Positions 36,586 through 46,804 are shown, counted from the stretch's first letter. The stretch: DNA of 64,000 nt from Epiperipatus broadwayi (GCA_028023455.1 JAQFVV010012441.1:6345544-6409543); one strand, 5' to 3'. Notes: generated by a model from the sequence alone, not told the origin. Program-made: numbers and translations.

Positions 36586-37477
36586 TTTTTGCTATTGATG
36601 GAATTTTAACATTTTATTTAAATCAGTGATTGTAGCGCTTCTACAACCGTCTTTCTACCTTCTATAACTCTGTGTATGGCTTGTGTGACCAAGTCGAAAT
36701 GACAGTATATTAATATTAAAAGTTTTTAACACGGATGAACCCACAAAATATGTATTTTATATATTTAACCCGTGCAAATCTTCGTTTTAATATATATATA
36801 TATATATAACCATTATTAAATCTATCACAAGATATTTACAATTTGATATTACAATACCACTGCATAGTTGAAAAGTTTAATTACCTATCTATCTTCCATA
36901 CAATCTGCTGCTTAAGTCTTGTTAAATGAATTAACGAGCCTTAAGATTTAGCTTTAATTTAAGTAGTATATAACCAACTAAGTCAGCTACCTAGTATTTA
37001 TTGTTTGGGGAATATTTATCTTAATTTTTATTTTTTAGTGGTTTAAGCAGGGAATTAACAAAACACAATAAAGTGATAATTGTAAAACAATGAAACTATT
37101 TTTCTGATAGATATAATATTTCTAAATTTATAGTTTATCTTTTCCTTTGTCATTTTAGATTTATCAAAAATAATAATATTTCGTATATCTTAGACATTTT
37201 TTAAGAGATCCTTCAGTTTTAATTAAAAAATCTCAAAACAATAATCTTAATAAAATATTTTTTGCTGTTAGTTCATAAGAAGTTCAAGCATTACAAATGA
37301 GGAAGGGAGGTCTTAAATTCATGAAATGTGAGCATCTGAGTCTTTCATTGCTCCAAATTTTGCATGTCTTATATAAACTGAAATATATTTAATGTTGATG
37401 ATAATAATAATAATGATAATAATAATCATCTATGCACATGTGTTTAAAAAAGTACATATATATTTTCATATGTCATA

Positions 37478-37590
37478 GCATCTGCCAGGATGCGAACCCA
37501 CAACTGTCTGCAACCAACTACTTGCTTGCAAGGCTGCTGCGATGACCTCTTGGCTAACATCATTTTAGTAGACACCTTTTATTAGTGCTT
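37478..37590 (-). repeat. tRNA-derived SINE head
   Basis: On the minus strand TAGCCAAGAGG (complement of 37546-37556) fits box A and GGTTCGCATCC (complement of 37488-37498) fits box B, 58 bp apart, as in tRNAs with a long variable arm (Leu or Ser type). The flanks do not pair as an acceptor stem. The AT-rich sequence beyond box B would be the SINE body or flank. Confidence 0.6.
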
Positions 37591-37984
37591 ACATGTAGGT
37601 CAGGAATTTGGAAACTTCATAAATGAGCAATTAAAGACTTCTGATCATGCATTAAAGTGTAAAGAAATTATGTTAAGAATAATAATAGTTATTTAACTTA
37701 ATATACTTAGAAAATTTATTATAGACTAATAGAATTCTGATATCCCTTTTGGAACTTGGGTTCCAAACAATAGAACTGTATTCTAAAATAAACAGAAGAG
37801 AGATGATTTATGCTTTGTAGAGTTAGTAAATTTGTCTACCATGCTTAAAATCACATCCATAATTTTAAAAACTATATTTATTATAGTTTCAATATGTTGG
37901 TGAAATAACCCATTGCTAGCAAAATAATGTCAAAGTATTTCTGGATATCAACCAAATTTATTTTACATTCTTCAATATACTATA

Positions 37985-38280
37985 TAAGGGATTCAAACTC
38001 AGACATTTACATGACTGTCACCTCTCCATGCCATCTCATATTGTTGACCCACCTGATCACACACATGTTGAAAAGATAAATATCCACCAATATACCTATT
38101 TCTTTATGCTAAACCAGCACTCATCAGTTGGTCCAGATTACCATATCCACACATATATACAATGAGTGATCAGCTTTATATTAAGATAACCAATCTTCAT
38201 ACTTTAAAGGACAGGCTTCAAACCCTTCCAACCCACAATACTTCAGCTGTCCATTTCATTGAAAGTCTGATATAATAAAG
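37985..38280. mobile_element. Third copy of the inverted-repeat element, partial
   Basis: It has the left arm start TATAAGGGATTCAAACTCAG, the core blocks CATCAGTTGGTCCAGATTA and ATTAAGATAACCAATCTTCA, and ends near GAAAGTCTGA. Same orientation as the 28-kb copy. The right arm is missing, replaced by the minus-strand LINE that begins at about 38283. Confidence 0.7.
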
Positions 38281-38282
38281 AT

Positions 38283-39735
38283 GGTTTAAGATTTCAAATT
38301 TTCTGGAGAAGAAAACATTTGAATATTTATGTATATTAATGTCCATTTTATTCTTTTACACCATTTCACAGAATTATTAATATTTTTTATAAAAAGTATG
38401 CAGTCAGTAATTGAGTTAATATTCCTAAATTTTTTACAATCATCTGTATAACACAAAAGTTGTGAAAATTTCAAATATTTTCCTATATCATCTAAATAAA
38501 TATTAAATAATAATGATGAAAGGATACTGCCTTGAGGTACTTCTATATTGCAATAGTATGGATTAAAAACTCGTTATTAAAATTCACATAAGGCATTCTC
38601 TCCTTTATAAAAAATTTAAACCATATAATCAAATTAGAAGAAAAACCTAATTTGTAAATTTTATAATATAGAATGGTCTACTTTATCAAATTCTTTGAAT
38701 AGATCAAAATAGACAACATATAAACAACATTGTTTTTCAAAGCTATTAGCAATATGAGCAGTTATTGTTAGAATAATAATTTCTGTTGATCTAATAGGTA
38801 AAAAACTATGGTGCACAGAAGTTATAACCTTATTTATGATATTCATTTTTTTATATAAATACACCTTTCAAATGTGCATGCAATTGTTTGAAGCACTGAA
38901 ATAGGTCTGTAATTATTAACATTATCTCTTGAACCATTTATAAAAATAGGTATATTTTTTGCAAGTTTAAAGGTGTTGGGATAAATACAATGTTCAATGA
39001 AATAGCTAAGAATATAATACAGGGGAGAAGTAATGTATTCTGCACATCCTTTATAAATAAAAGAAGAGATATTATCATAACCTAAAGTTGAATATAATTT
39101 CAGTTACTTGACAGCGGATATTTTATCACTATTGTTTAAACAATCAATAGAAATACTATCACTAAAATATTTATTAGGCAATCTATATTCAGAAGTCACT
39201 TGAGAATTTCCAAATACATCAGAAAAATGATTTGAAAAGTCATCCACCCTTAAAGAAGAACTGTAATTCATTTGAGACTTTCTTTAGTAATGCCAGAATT
39301 TTTAGCAAAAGTCCAAAATTCTTTAGAATGTTCTGAAAAGTTGGGTTCAATCCTTTTAATATATTTTTGATAATCAATTTTCTGAAGAATTTTAACTAAT
39401 CTTCTATAATTAACAAAATTTATTATAATAAAATAAATCTGAGTTTTAGCATATTTCCTATGATGATAAGATTTTCTTCCAATAAATTTTCTTAAATGAA
39501 GCTAAAAACCAAGAAAGAAAATAATTGTGAGAAACATGTTTGTTTTGGTATATAAAAATCAATCAAATCATTAAATCCTTGGTTAAATAAATCCATGTTA
39601 TCATTAATGTCTTGAAGAATATAAGTGCTCCAATCAAAATTAGAAATAGGCTTATAAAGATCAAAATAACCCCTTTTTTGTAGCATATTTTCATATTTAG
39701 AGGAAAAGACCATTTTTAAATAAATTATATTAACA
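38283..39735 (-). pseudogene. Decayed Jockey/CR1-like LINE reverse transcriptase
   Basis: On the minus strand, read from 39735 down, I see the pre-RT block FNQGFNDLIDFYIPKQT (about 39560), then GYDNISSFIYKG and NNYRPISVLQTIA (about 39080-38900), RSTEIIILTITAHIANSF and DLFKEFDKVDHSIL (38864-38661), and finally CYTDDCKKF (about 38450), the YXDD active site. These blocks come in correct RT order but in changing frames with stops. The class is a non-LTR element with a Jockey/CR1-type RT, distinct from the RTE copies. The 3' side ends against an inverted-repeat element relic at 37985-38280, the 5' side against a microsatellite. Confidence 0.82.
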
Positions 39736-39739
39736 AAAA

Positions 39740-39800
39740 AAATCATCAATTGGTTCTGATTATCATTTCTTGCACACACACACACACATATATATATATA
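39740..39800. repeat. Core fragment of the inverted-repeat element with (CA)n(TA)n
   Basis: Read on the minus strand, GATAATCAGAACCAATTGAT follows a (TA)n(TG)n tract (39772-39800), as in the 61-kb copy. The fragment separates the LINE (to 39735) from the PLE (from 39801). Confidence 0.5.
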
Positions 39801-40515
39801 ATTCAAACAAATATATTTAACACAGTATTCAAAATTAAATAATATATTCTTTACCAGAAGTACGTTCAATTGTTTCACTGACAATCTTTATCAACTGTTA
39901 ATACAAACGTACAAAAAATAAAAACTTGCATTACCCATAATTTAATCCATTCAAATTTCCCACAATTCTGTTGTCTTTACATTAGTCGATTCTCTATTCA
40001 TTAAACCACCTCTATTCTTAGATATCATCATTGCCTCTTTAATTTTACGTTTTTCACTACACCTTTCAATTTGAATAATTTTTATTTCTCTATTATTAAA
40101 TTTAAAACCATAATTACATGTTTTATTATGATCAAATATAATTGATTGGAGTATTCATATTTATCGAAGATATATTTTCTTTCTGTACACTTTTGTATAA
40201 TGTCTTATAATCATTATATCATTTTTGTAATGTACATTTGGATTCCCCTATATATTTTATTCCACAACCACATTCCAACATATATATAACATAACTTAAT
40301 TCAAACTTAAAAATCTTGGCTTTAGAGTTATTTATCATATCATTTATATTATTTGAAGAGAAAAAAGAAATTCTACCCAACCACTATAAAGTTTATTAAC
40401 TAATTTAGCTTGTTGATTAGATATAAAAGGAATAGAAATCCATTTATCACTTTTTAATTTATTTAATATTGCCTTATTATTACTCTTATTTTTATTATAT
40501 TTTGTAATTGTAATA
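39801..40515 (-). pseudogene. Inverted copy of the PLE GIY-YIG end
   Basis: The minus strand repeats the C-terminal GIY-YIG portion of the element at 41015-41734, including the 3' untranslated end, with point changes and small indels that break the frame. Examples are 40250-40270 (the IGES region) and 40000-40060 (the final catalytic block). No long open frame remains. Confidence 0.85.
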
Positions 40516-40547
40516 ATTGCTTTTATAAAATAAATTATGGTTGGCCA

Positions 40548-41582
40548 ATGGGTCTTCCAGTACTATCACAGATTTGTAATTTTTTTATTTCTAATTATGA
40601 TGTTAAGATATTGTCTCAGATAAAATATAAAGGAATTAAAGTATATTGTAAATATGTTGATGATGTATTTATATGTGCACATAATGAAATAATAGTTAAT
40701 TTGTTTAGTGAGTTAAATATGATGAATAATGTAAAATGGGTGTTAAATGAAGAAAAGGAAGATTCTATAAAGTTTTTAGATATATTTATTAAAAGAAATA
40801 ATAATGTGTTTGATTATAATATGATTTTAAAGCCTGTGGAAATTAGGAGTTATATTCCATATAATTCTAAAGTTCATATGGGTCATAAATTAGGTTGTTT
40901 GGAGTCATTTTTGTTTAGAAATGATTATTTGTGCAAATTTATTAGTGATAAAATTGAAAATATTAATGTATATGTTACTGATATGTTGAATGTTGGTTAT
41001 GGAAGGAATATTATTTATAATACAATTACAAAATATAATCAAAATAAGAGTAATAATAAGAAAGTATTAAATAAATTAAAAAGTGATAAATGGATTTCTA
41101 TTCCTTTTATATCTAATCAACAAGCTAAATTAATTAATAAACTTTATAGTGGTTTGTGTAGAATTTATTTTTTCTCTTCAAATAATATAAATGATATGAT
41201 AAATAACTCCAAAGCCAAGATTTCTAAGTTTGAATTAAGTTCTGTTATATATATGTTGGAATGTGGTTGTGGAATAAAATATATAGGGGAATCCAAATGT
41301 ACATTACAAAAACGATATAATGATCATAAGACATTATATAAACATGTACAGAAAGAAAATATATCTTCGGTAAATATGAATACTCCATCAATTATATTTG
41401 ATCATAATAAAACATGTAATTATGGTTTTAAATTTAATAATAGAGACATAAAAATTATTCAAATTGAAAGGTGTAGTGAAAAACGTAAAATTAAAGAGGC
41501 AATGATGATATCTAGGAATAGAGGTGGTTTAATGAATAGACAATTGGCTAATATAAAGACAACAGAATTGTGGAAAATTTGA
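40548..41582 (+). CDS. PLE reverse transcriptase C-terminus with GIY-YIG endonuclease (truncated)
   Basis: An uninterrupted 344-residue frame, the longest intact frame of the window after RTE. It begins inside the RT at PMGLPVLSQI (a PLE motif B), so the N-terminal RT part is missing and the ATG at 40548 is internal. KYVDDVF has the catalytic Asp pair at residues 38-39, and KFLDIFIKR (75-83) follows as in PLEs. The endonuclease spans about 232-330: IYMLECGCGIKYIGES (GIY-YIG), KRYNDH with Arg256, KEAM with Glu317 and LMNRQL with Asn330. All expected catalytic residues of the endonuclease seem present. The product of a full PLE primes reverse transcription at nicks. This copy lacks the fingers and N-terminus. 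Confidence 0.9.
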   Translation: MGLPVLSQICNFFISNYDVKILSQIKYKGIKVYCKYVDDVFICAHNEIIVNLFSELNMMNNVKWVLNEEKEDSIKFLDIFIKRNNNVFDYNMILKPVEIRSYIPYNSKVHMGHKLGCLESFLFRNDYLCKFISDKIENINVYVTDMLNVGYGRNIIYNTITKYNQNKSNNKKVLNKLKSDKWISIPFISNQQAKLINKLYSGLCRIYFFSSNNINDMINNSKAKISKFELSSVIYMLECGCGIKYIGESKCTLQKRYNDHKTLYKHVQKENISSVNMNTPSIIFDHNKTCNYGFKFNNRDIKIIQIERCSEKRKIKEAMMISRNRGGLMNRQLANIKTTELWKI

Positions 41583-41774
41583 ATGGATTAAATTATGGGT
41601 AATGCTAAGTTTATATTTTTTGTACGTTTGTATTAACAGTTGATAAAGATTGTCAGTGAAACAATTGAACGTACTTCTGGTAAAGAATATATTATTTAAT
41701 TTTGAATACTGTGTTAAATATATTTGTTTGAATTGTTATTATATGATTTAAAAATACAGACATTTAATGGTTGT

Positions 41775-41900
41775 CGTTGTATATATATAATTAAGTTCCA
41801 ACCAGTAACCACCTAAACATTCACAGTAAAATATAATAATCAATATTTCTCACTGCTGTCAAAACAACCTTCACACCTTTTAAGAGCAAGAATGGAATAC
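41775..41900 (-). repeat. Microsatellite-bearing repeat, family 2, copy 2
   Basis: After a short TA tract the sequence AAGTTCCAACCAGTAACCAC continues with about 100 bp closely matching 7790-7895. It lies in the 200 bp between two different PLE relics. Confidence 0.78.
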
Positions 41901-41935
41901 AAGCATGAAGCTAAATTAGTCAATATATAATCAAA

Positions 41936-42260
41936 ACTATCCCAAATCCTGATAAAGCTAAGGTTGTCTTCTTTGAGAGAAATGAAATCAAAAGAAGAAT
42001 TAAAGAGTCTTTATTATTGAAAATTTATTATTCTGAAGCAATTAATTTATTTAAGAGTTCTTTTAATATTAAGAGTGATATGGGAAGTGAATGGATTTGT
42101 GGGTAATGTTTAATATTATATATATTGTGTAGTTTTTGTAGTTCTTTACACTTGAGAAGTCTGCTTGTAGTAGTGAAACCTTTGTTAGTGTTTTGATATT
42201 ATTTTTATGCTGGTCTGGTTGAATTTTGGATTTGGGGTAGTTTTGATTATATATATATAT
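41936..42260 (+). pseudogene. PLE C-terminal end (type A) with 3' UTR
   Basis: The frame reads AKVVFFERNEIKRRIKESLL and continues through SEAINLFKSSFNIKSDMGSE to a stop at about 42103. I read this as the last helix of a GIY-YIG PLE protein (the RRIKES block corresponds to the catalytic glutamate region), because the same relation of RxIKEA to stop is seen in the PLE at 41.5 kb. The 3' UTR has CACTTGAGAAGTCTGCTTG and ends in (TA)n. It starts only 50 bp after a microsatellite-bearing repeat. Confidence 0.55.
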
Positions 42261-42261
42261 T

Positions 42262-45200
42262 GTACCGGTCAAAACATGTTTATCCATCTAACATGAGCTG
42301 GAACTCACAAAATGTACTTCAAACCCAGTCAAGACCAAGATTTAGGTCAGGGACCAGCCTGAATTCGAACCCACTCTCTAAGCCCCAGATCAAACACCTA
42401 ATGGATAACATAATAGTGATGGCACATGAGAATTAATCTTAATCTGGCCGACTAGCAAAGCTGAGCAAAACAATGAGACATCTATTAACTATGACTATAT
42501 TAAAATAATAGATAAGCATGGCTGTAATATGTGGAAGTGGAGAAAAAGGAATTCGAACTACTCCAATAAATTAGACAATAAAATATAGTTTAATATAATG
42601 ACAAATTATTTATATACATTTATAAATTAATTATATACATTAGTGTGTGCGTGAATGAGCAAGCGGTCTACCAAGCGATAGATGATTACATAGTGTCATT
42701 CACACTATTATTTCTCATATGCTCTTTATTAGATAAATGATATATTATAAATAAACACACATCTTAGGTGGGTCCAATATTAAAATGCCAATCAACTATT
42801 ACAAAGAATTTGCATAAAATGGTTATCAATGCTTTGGATTACGGTTCTGAAACATGGTGACTAGCATTATTTCAGGGAGCATTCTGGGATTCATTACAGA
42901 TATAAGATAAATTATTTTCACACCATTACAGTCGTGAAAATAAATAAAATACATTTGAAAACATTTGATATTAGAATCTATGACAAAATATTTAATGAAA
43001 AATTATTTTAACAATAGTAAGATGAACACTTTATTTTTCCCAAGGCATATACTCTTAAATAGATATATAAATTATGATGGTGGGACTGTATAGGACTGAA
43101 ATAAATTTAATTAATAAAATAGAAGTAATTGGCATTTATATATATTTTGCAGAGCCCAATTTTAATATTAGAGCATTAAGACTGGGTCATGAAGCAAATG
43201 AAATAATAAATACGAAGAAGTTTGTGGTACTGACATAATAGCCTAAAAATAACTAAGAGAAAAAGGTCATGCTTCTGGATGAGAATGAAGTGGATGGGCA
43301 TAGCATGTGCCAGACTTAGGGAATCACTGTCAGAGGCCTTTTTATATGAAGAAAGTAGATAAGCATAGCGTGTGCCAAACTTATGGGATCACCACCAGAG
43401 ACATTTTATATGGAATAAATGTGGCTCCAGATAGCTCAACTATCTATGCAACAAGATATGAGAAGAAATCTATGGGTTCAAACTTGTCGCAACCCCCAAA
43501 TTAGAAGACTAGAAGCACATTATATATAATATGAAGATAGGCTATATATTAGTAATGCACTATGACTGAATGTCCCTAATGACATGAAATATAATTTACT
43601 GCTTTAAAAATAAATGACCCTTGTTTGAATACTATAATTTAGACACATAATATACTATGCAGTTATAACATATATAATAGAGAAAATATTTCATTTAATA
43701 AAACATATGTTAAGATTTTACCTAGTAAAAGAAACATTAAGATTTACCCCCTTCCCTTTTCTACTATTTAAAACAATTCAATCGCACATTCGTGGTTTTT
43801 ATAGTAACTGGAATATTTAAGCTTATATTTTAAGAGTAAATAAAAAAAAGTAGTTATATAGAAAATGATTAATGGGTCACTCTTTCAGAATTTAATAAAA
43901 ACACAATGTTTTAAAAGATTTCAAAGCGTTAATTTAGCTTAAGTTCTGGATTTACCCCGGGTAGAATATCTAGAGTTAAAGAAATATATTTTTATAATAA
44001 ACCAACATAAATAAAATGTTAACTCGTAAAAAACAATCTAATGAGTATATTAATTAATAATGCATTGTTTTAAATGTATGTTAAAAACCTTAATTTACAA
44101 AGGTTTACTTAAAAGAAAGAAAAGATTTTACAAAATTCAACTCGTCAGATTGTTAGAGATTGGCAGAATAATAATAATAAAAGCATATATATAAAATCAA
44201 GTAATAAATAACTATAAATAATTGACCGCACCAAAGTTAAGGAAAGTTAAGAATATATGAGAGAAAATTAAATAAAATAAATTACTTAAGAGCAAATTAC
44301 ATATTAAAACAAAAACAAAGTGAAATAACATATTAAAAGAAATCTTGATAGATGAGTTAGGTTAGATTTAGTTTGAGGTGATGGCTTGAAAAGTTACCTG
44401 GTAATTTTAAGAGTCCAATTTAAAACATTGCACATGCATGGCAATTGAAATGAAAGTTCTTAAATAACTGCAAGATTCTATTAGCTTTAAAGTTCTTAGG
44501 TCAGACTTTTACTTCCTTTTGGGCAGCAGAATGAGATGGCCCCTGAAGATGATGACCCAACCAGGCCAAGTAGTGATGGATTTACTGCTACATTATTTAA
44601 GTTTCAAGCAATGTGCAATACGTTTACAATCAGTTCTCTCAATAGTAGCTAATCTAATCTGTCCTCAAAATTCAGCCCTTTTATACTTTTTCTTTATCGG
44701 TTATTTTTGAAGATGCAACAGTAAGATAATGTCCAAAAATAAATTCAAATCTATTTCCAGATTAAAAATAGATTTGACAACATGGTTTCAACAAAAGTAT
44801 CTCTAATCTTAATCCCCTTTTAAGTAAAAACTTTAATTAAAATACCTTCCCCAGATTAAAACAATAGTGTTTCCAACCTTTAATTATTTTTAGACAATCA
44901 ACTGTAGCATCTTCCATATTGGATTTTATAATAGTTTAATAAAAAAACAAGCAATTTAAAAAGAAAAAGTTAAAAAATGACGTATAATAAAATATTTAAA
45001 ACATCAATCTTTTGTTAGTAATTTTGCTCCTATATATATATATATATATGAGCCGCACCTATGTATTTCAATAAAAAAAATTCATAATCATAAAATTAAT
45101 AATAATAAAAATGTTAATTGAAAGTTAAAATTTCATAATTTAGGTGCGCATCTCAAAAGTATACATAAAATATACATACACGACAAAAGGAGCAGGATGG

Positions 45201-45272
45201 TAAATAGGGTTTGAATAAAAGTTAGTAGATGAAAACATGAAGCTCAATCTTAAGCTAAGATTGACTGCTTCA
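42262..45272. repeat. 3-kb dispersed repeat, copy A
   Basis: This segment is highly similar to 51072-53918 over nearly its full length, and its first 220 bp also match 46586-46804. The ends are GTACCGGTCAAAACATG on the left and CTAAGATTGACTGCTTCA on the right, the latter containing an 8-bp stem (CAATCTTA/TAAGATTG). No terminal inverted repeat, LTR or target duplication is visible. It carries a short LINE-like peptide and a tRNA-like segment. It is probably a non-autonomous or composite element. Confidence 0.85.
43420..43497 (+). repeat. tRNA-like segment inside the 3-kb repeat, copy A
   Basis: TAGCTCAACTATC at 43432-43444 fits Pol III box A, and GGGTTCAAACTT at 43474-43485 fits box B, 42 bp apart as in tRNA genes. 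I see no convincing acceptor stem, so this is a tRNA-derived repeat rather than a tRNA gene. Confidence 0.55.
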
Positions 45273-46174
45273 TTTTTTCATACATACAATGTAACAAAAA
45301 CAAAAACATTGAAAAAAAATGCCTTGACTAGGAGTTTTCAAGTGACGACCAAAAGAACGATGAAAATTTTCAAAATTCAATACACAATCTTGTTATATAA
45401 AACTATATATATGAAATATAATTTGGGGGTGTGAATATTTGTTCAACTGTTTAATCCAGAAAAAAAATATTTTTTTTCACATCTATATAATAAAAAAATT
45501 TTTATGCATGAGATACAACACAATTTCTCCACACATATGGGTTTGAAGAAAATATATAGCAATGCAATACATATAAAAATTTTCAAACACATCTATTCCT
45601 TTTCGAGATATTACACTGTATCTACACATCGCACATACACACCTATGTGCATATATATGCAGCACTACATATACAAGTACATAGATATTACACACATACT
45701 TCTACATACATTACACAGTACTACACACTATTGGAAATGACAGAAAAAGAAAAAAAACTTTGAATAAAATTTGAAAAAAAAAATCCATACACCTGCCAAA
45801 TTCTTTCACTTTGCTTTTAAAGTAAACACAAACATTATATACTCAATTAACAAAAAAAAATTTCTATACACATATTTCCTCTTTAAAAAAAATCATTTCC
45901 TGCATAACCACTCACTGCTCCCCAACTTCTATATATCTGCCCAACTATAGCTTAGCTGAAAATTTAGCTTTTGCTTGCTGAAAGAAAAAAAAAATGTTTA
46001 TTTAAGATTTTATTTATTATTTTACCCCTACTATACTAATCTAACCATTTCTCATTTTGGTTTCTCTTGGTCACACTCATGCATCTAAAAGAAAACTCAT
46101 AGTCTGGTTATTACATGTTTAAAATTGATACATCATAGTATTAAGCCAAAAAATTTGCTCTCAATAATTTTTTT
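45273..46174. other. No gene seen
   Basis: AT-rich flank of the 3-kb repeat. 45600-45730 is rich in CA/TACA motifs, which produce chance frames on both strands. Confidence 0.6.
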
Positions 46175-46235
46175 CTGAGTTTGAACCCTCCACTTTCAAT
46201 ATTTTTGCATTTGACTCACTACTGGTTAGCAACAT
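46175..46235 (-). repeat. Possible tRNA-like sequence
   Basis: On the minus strand TAACCAGTAG (near 46228-46219) and GGTTCAAACTC (46187-46177) lie about 42 bp apart and resemble boxes A and B. Matches are weaker than for the two segments above. Confidence 0.35.
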
Positions 46236-46471
46236 TTTTTTTTTATAAGGTTGCAAGCTAAGACAGAGTGATCAATGATTTATGAATTATTTACACATTT
46301 TTCATATATGTCTCAAGAACAAAAAACTTTATATATGACATTGAAGAAAAAATACATATGTACTATGGTTGTAGTACATGGGTTTTAACTTTAAACAGTG
46401 AATTTTACACTTTGAACACATTATTTTAAACATATCAAACATGGAAAAATTATATAACAACTTTTTTTAAA

Positions 46472-46474
<3 letters not shown>

Positions 46475-46501
<27 letters not shown>
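46475..46501. repeat. (TA)n microsatellite
   Basis: Uninterrupted dinucleotide run of about 13 units, 85 bp before copy C of the 3-kb repeat. Confidence 0.9.
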
Positions 46502-46505
<4 letters not shown>

Positions 46506-46585
46506 AGAATTCAGTACTCAGGGTATGTGGGTGTTTATATCGAAGCCTCACATTGGGAAGCCAAGCCCGAGAAAAAAAAATCCTA

Positions 46586-46804
46586 TGTACCGGTCAAAAC
46601 ATGTTTATCCATCTAATATGAGCTGGAACTCACAAAATGTACTTCAAACCCAGTCAAGCCCAAGATTTAGGTCAGGGACCAGCCTAAATTCGAAACCACT
46701 CTCTAGGCCCCAGATCAAACACCTAATGGACAACATAATAGTGATGGCACATGACAATTAATCTTAATTTGGCTGACTAGCAAAGCTAAGCAAAACAATG
46801 AGAC
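46586..46804. repeat. 3-kb repeat, left 220 bp only (copy C)
   Basis: It matches 42261-42483 from GTACCGG to AACAATGAGAC with few differences. Because it stops exactly after 220 bp, this left part may be an independent mobile unit. On the minus strand it contains GGTTTCGAATTTAGG (46684-46698; GGGTTCGAATTCAGG in copy A), a good Pol III box B sequence. Confidence 0.8.

Larger units (their letters stand above)
35329..36768. mobile_element. 1.44-kb palindrome of two head-to-head PLE 3' ends
   Basis: Two arms of about 714 bp are nearly perfect reverse complements around a 12-nt loop at 36043-36054 (TTGGGCTTGAAA, then loop, then TTTCAAGCCCAA). Each arm carries the GIY-YIG end of a PLE reading away from the centre, followed by a 3' end with ACGTTTCGACTTGGTCACAC (left arm, 35392-35411), a motif style common in PLE termini. 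The type differs from the PLE at 40-42 kb. The outer edges abut TA-rich DNA. With so short a loop the locus can extrude as a hairpin. Confidence 0.93.
39801..41734 (+). mobile_element. Penelope-like element facing an inverted copy of its own 3' end
   Basis: The right part (about 40530-41734) is a 5'-truncated PLE on the plus strand. The left part (39801-about 40515) is the same 3' end on the minus strand: ATTCAAACAAATATATTTAA at 39801 is the complement of the right end at 41734, and similarity continues for about 715 bp inward. The two copies are therefore head to head with about 500 bp of unpaired RT sequence between them. Tandem and inverted partial copies are characteristic of PLEs. Confidence 0.9.

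Noticed and set aside
37478-37590. Possible functional tRNA gene
   Set aside because: The boxes fit but the flanks do not form an acceptor stem and the T stem is poor.
44519-44710. 63-codon frame conserved in both copies of the 3-kb repeat (also 53145-53369)
   Set aside because: The copies are so similar overall that conservation says little. Other frames over the same DNA are also open for tens of codons, and no start context or domain is recognisable.
42262-45272. Helitron interpretation of the 3-kb repeat
   Set aside because: There is a small stem near the right end, but no CTRR terminus, no TC start and no Rep/helicase motif, so the label is not justified.
45500-45740. Overlapping frames on both strands near 45.5-45.7 kb
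   Set aside because: They result from CA/TACA-rich low-complexity sequence.
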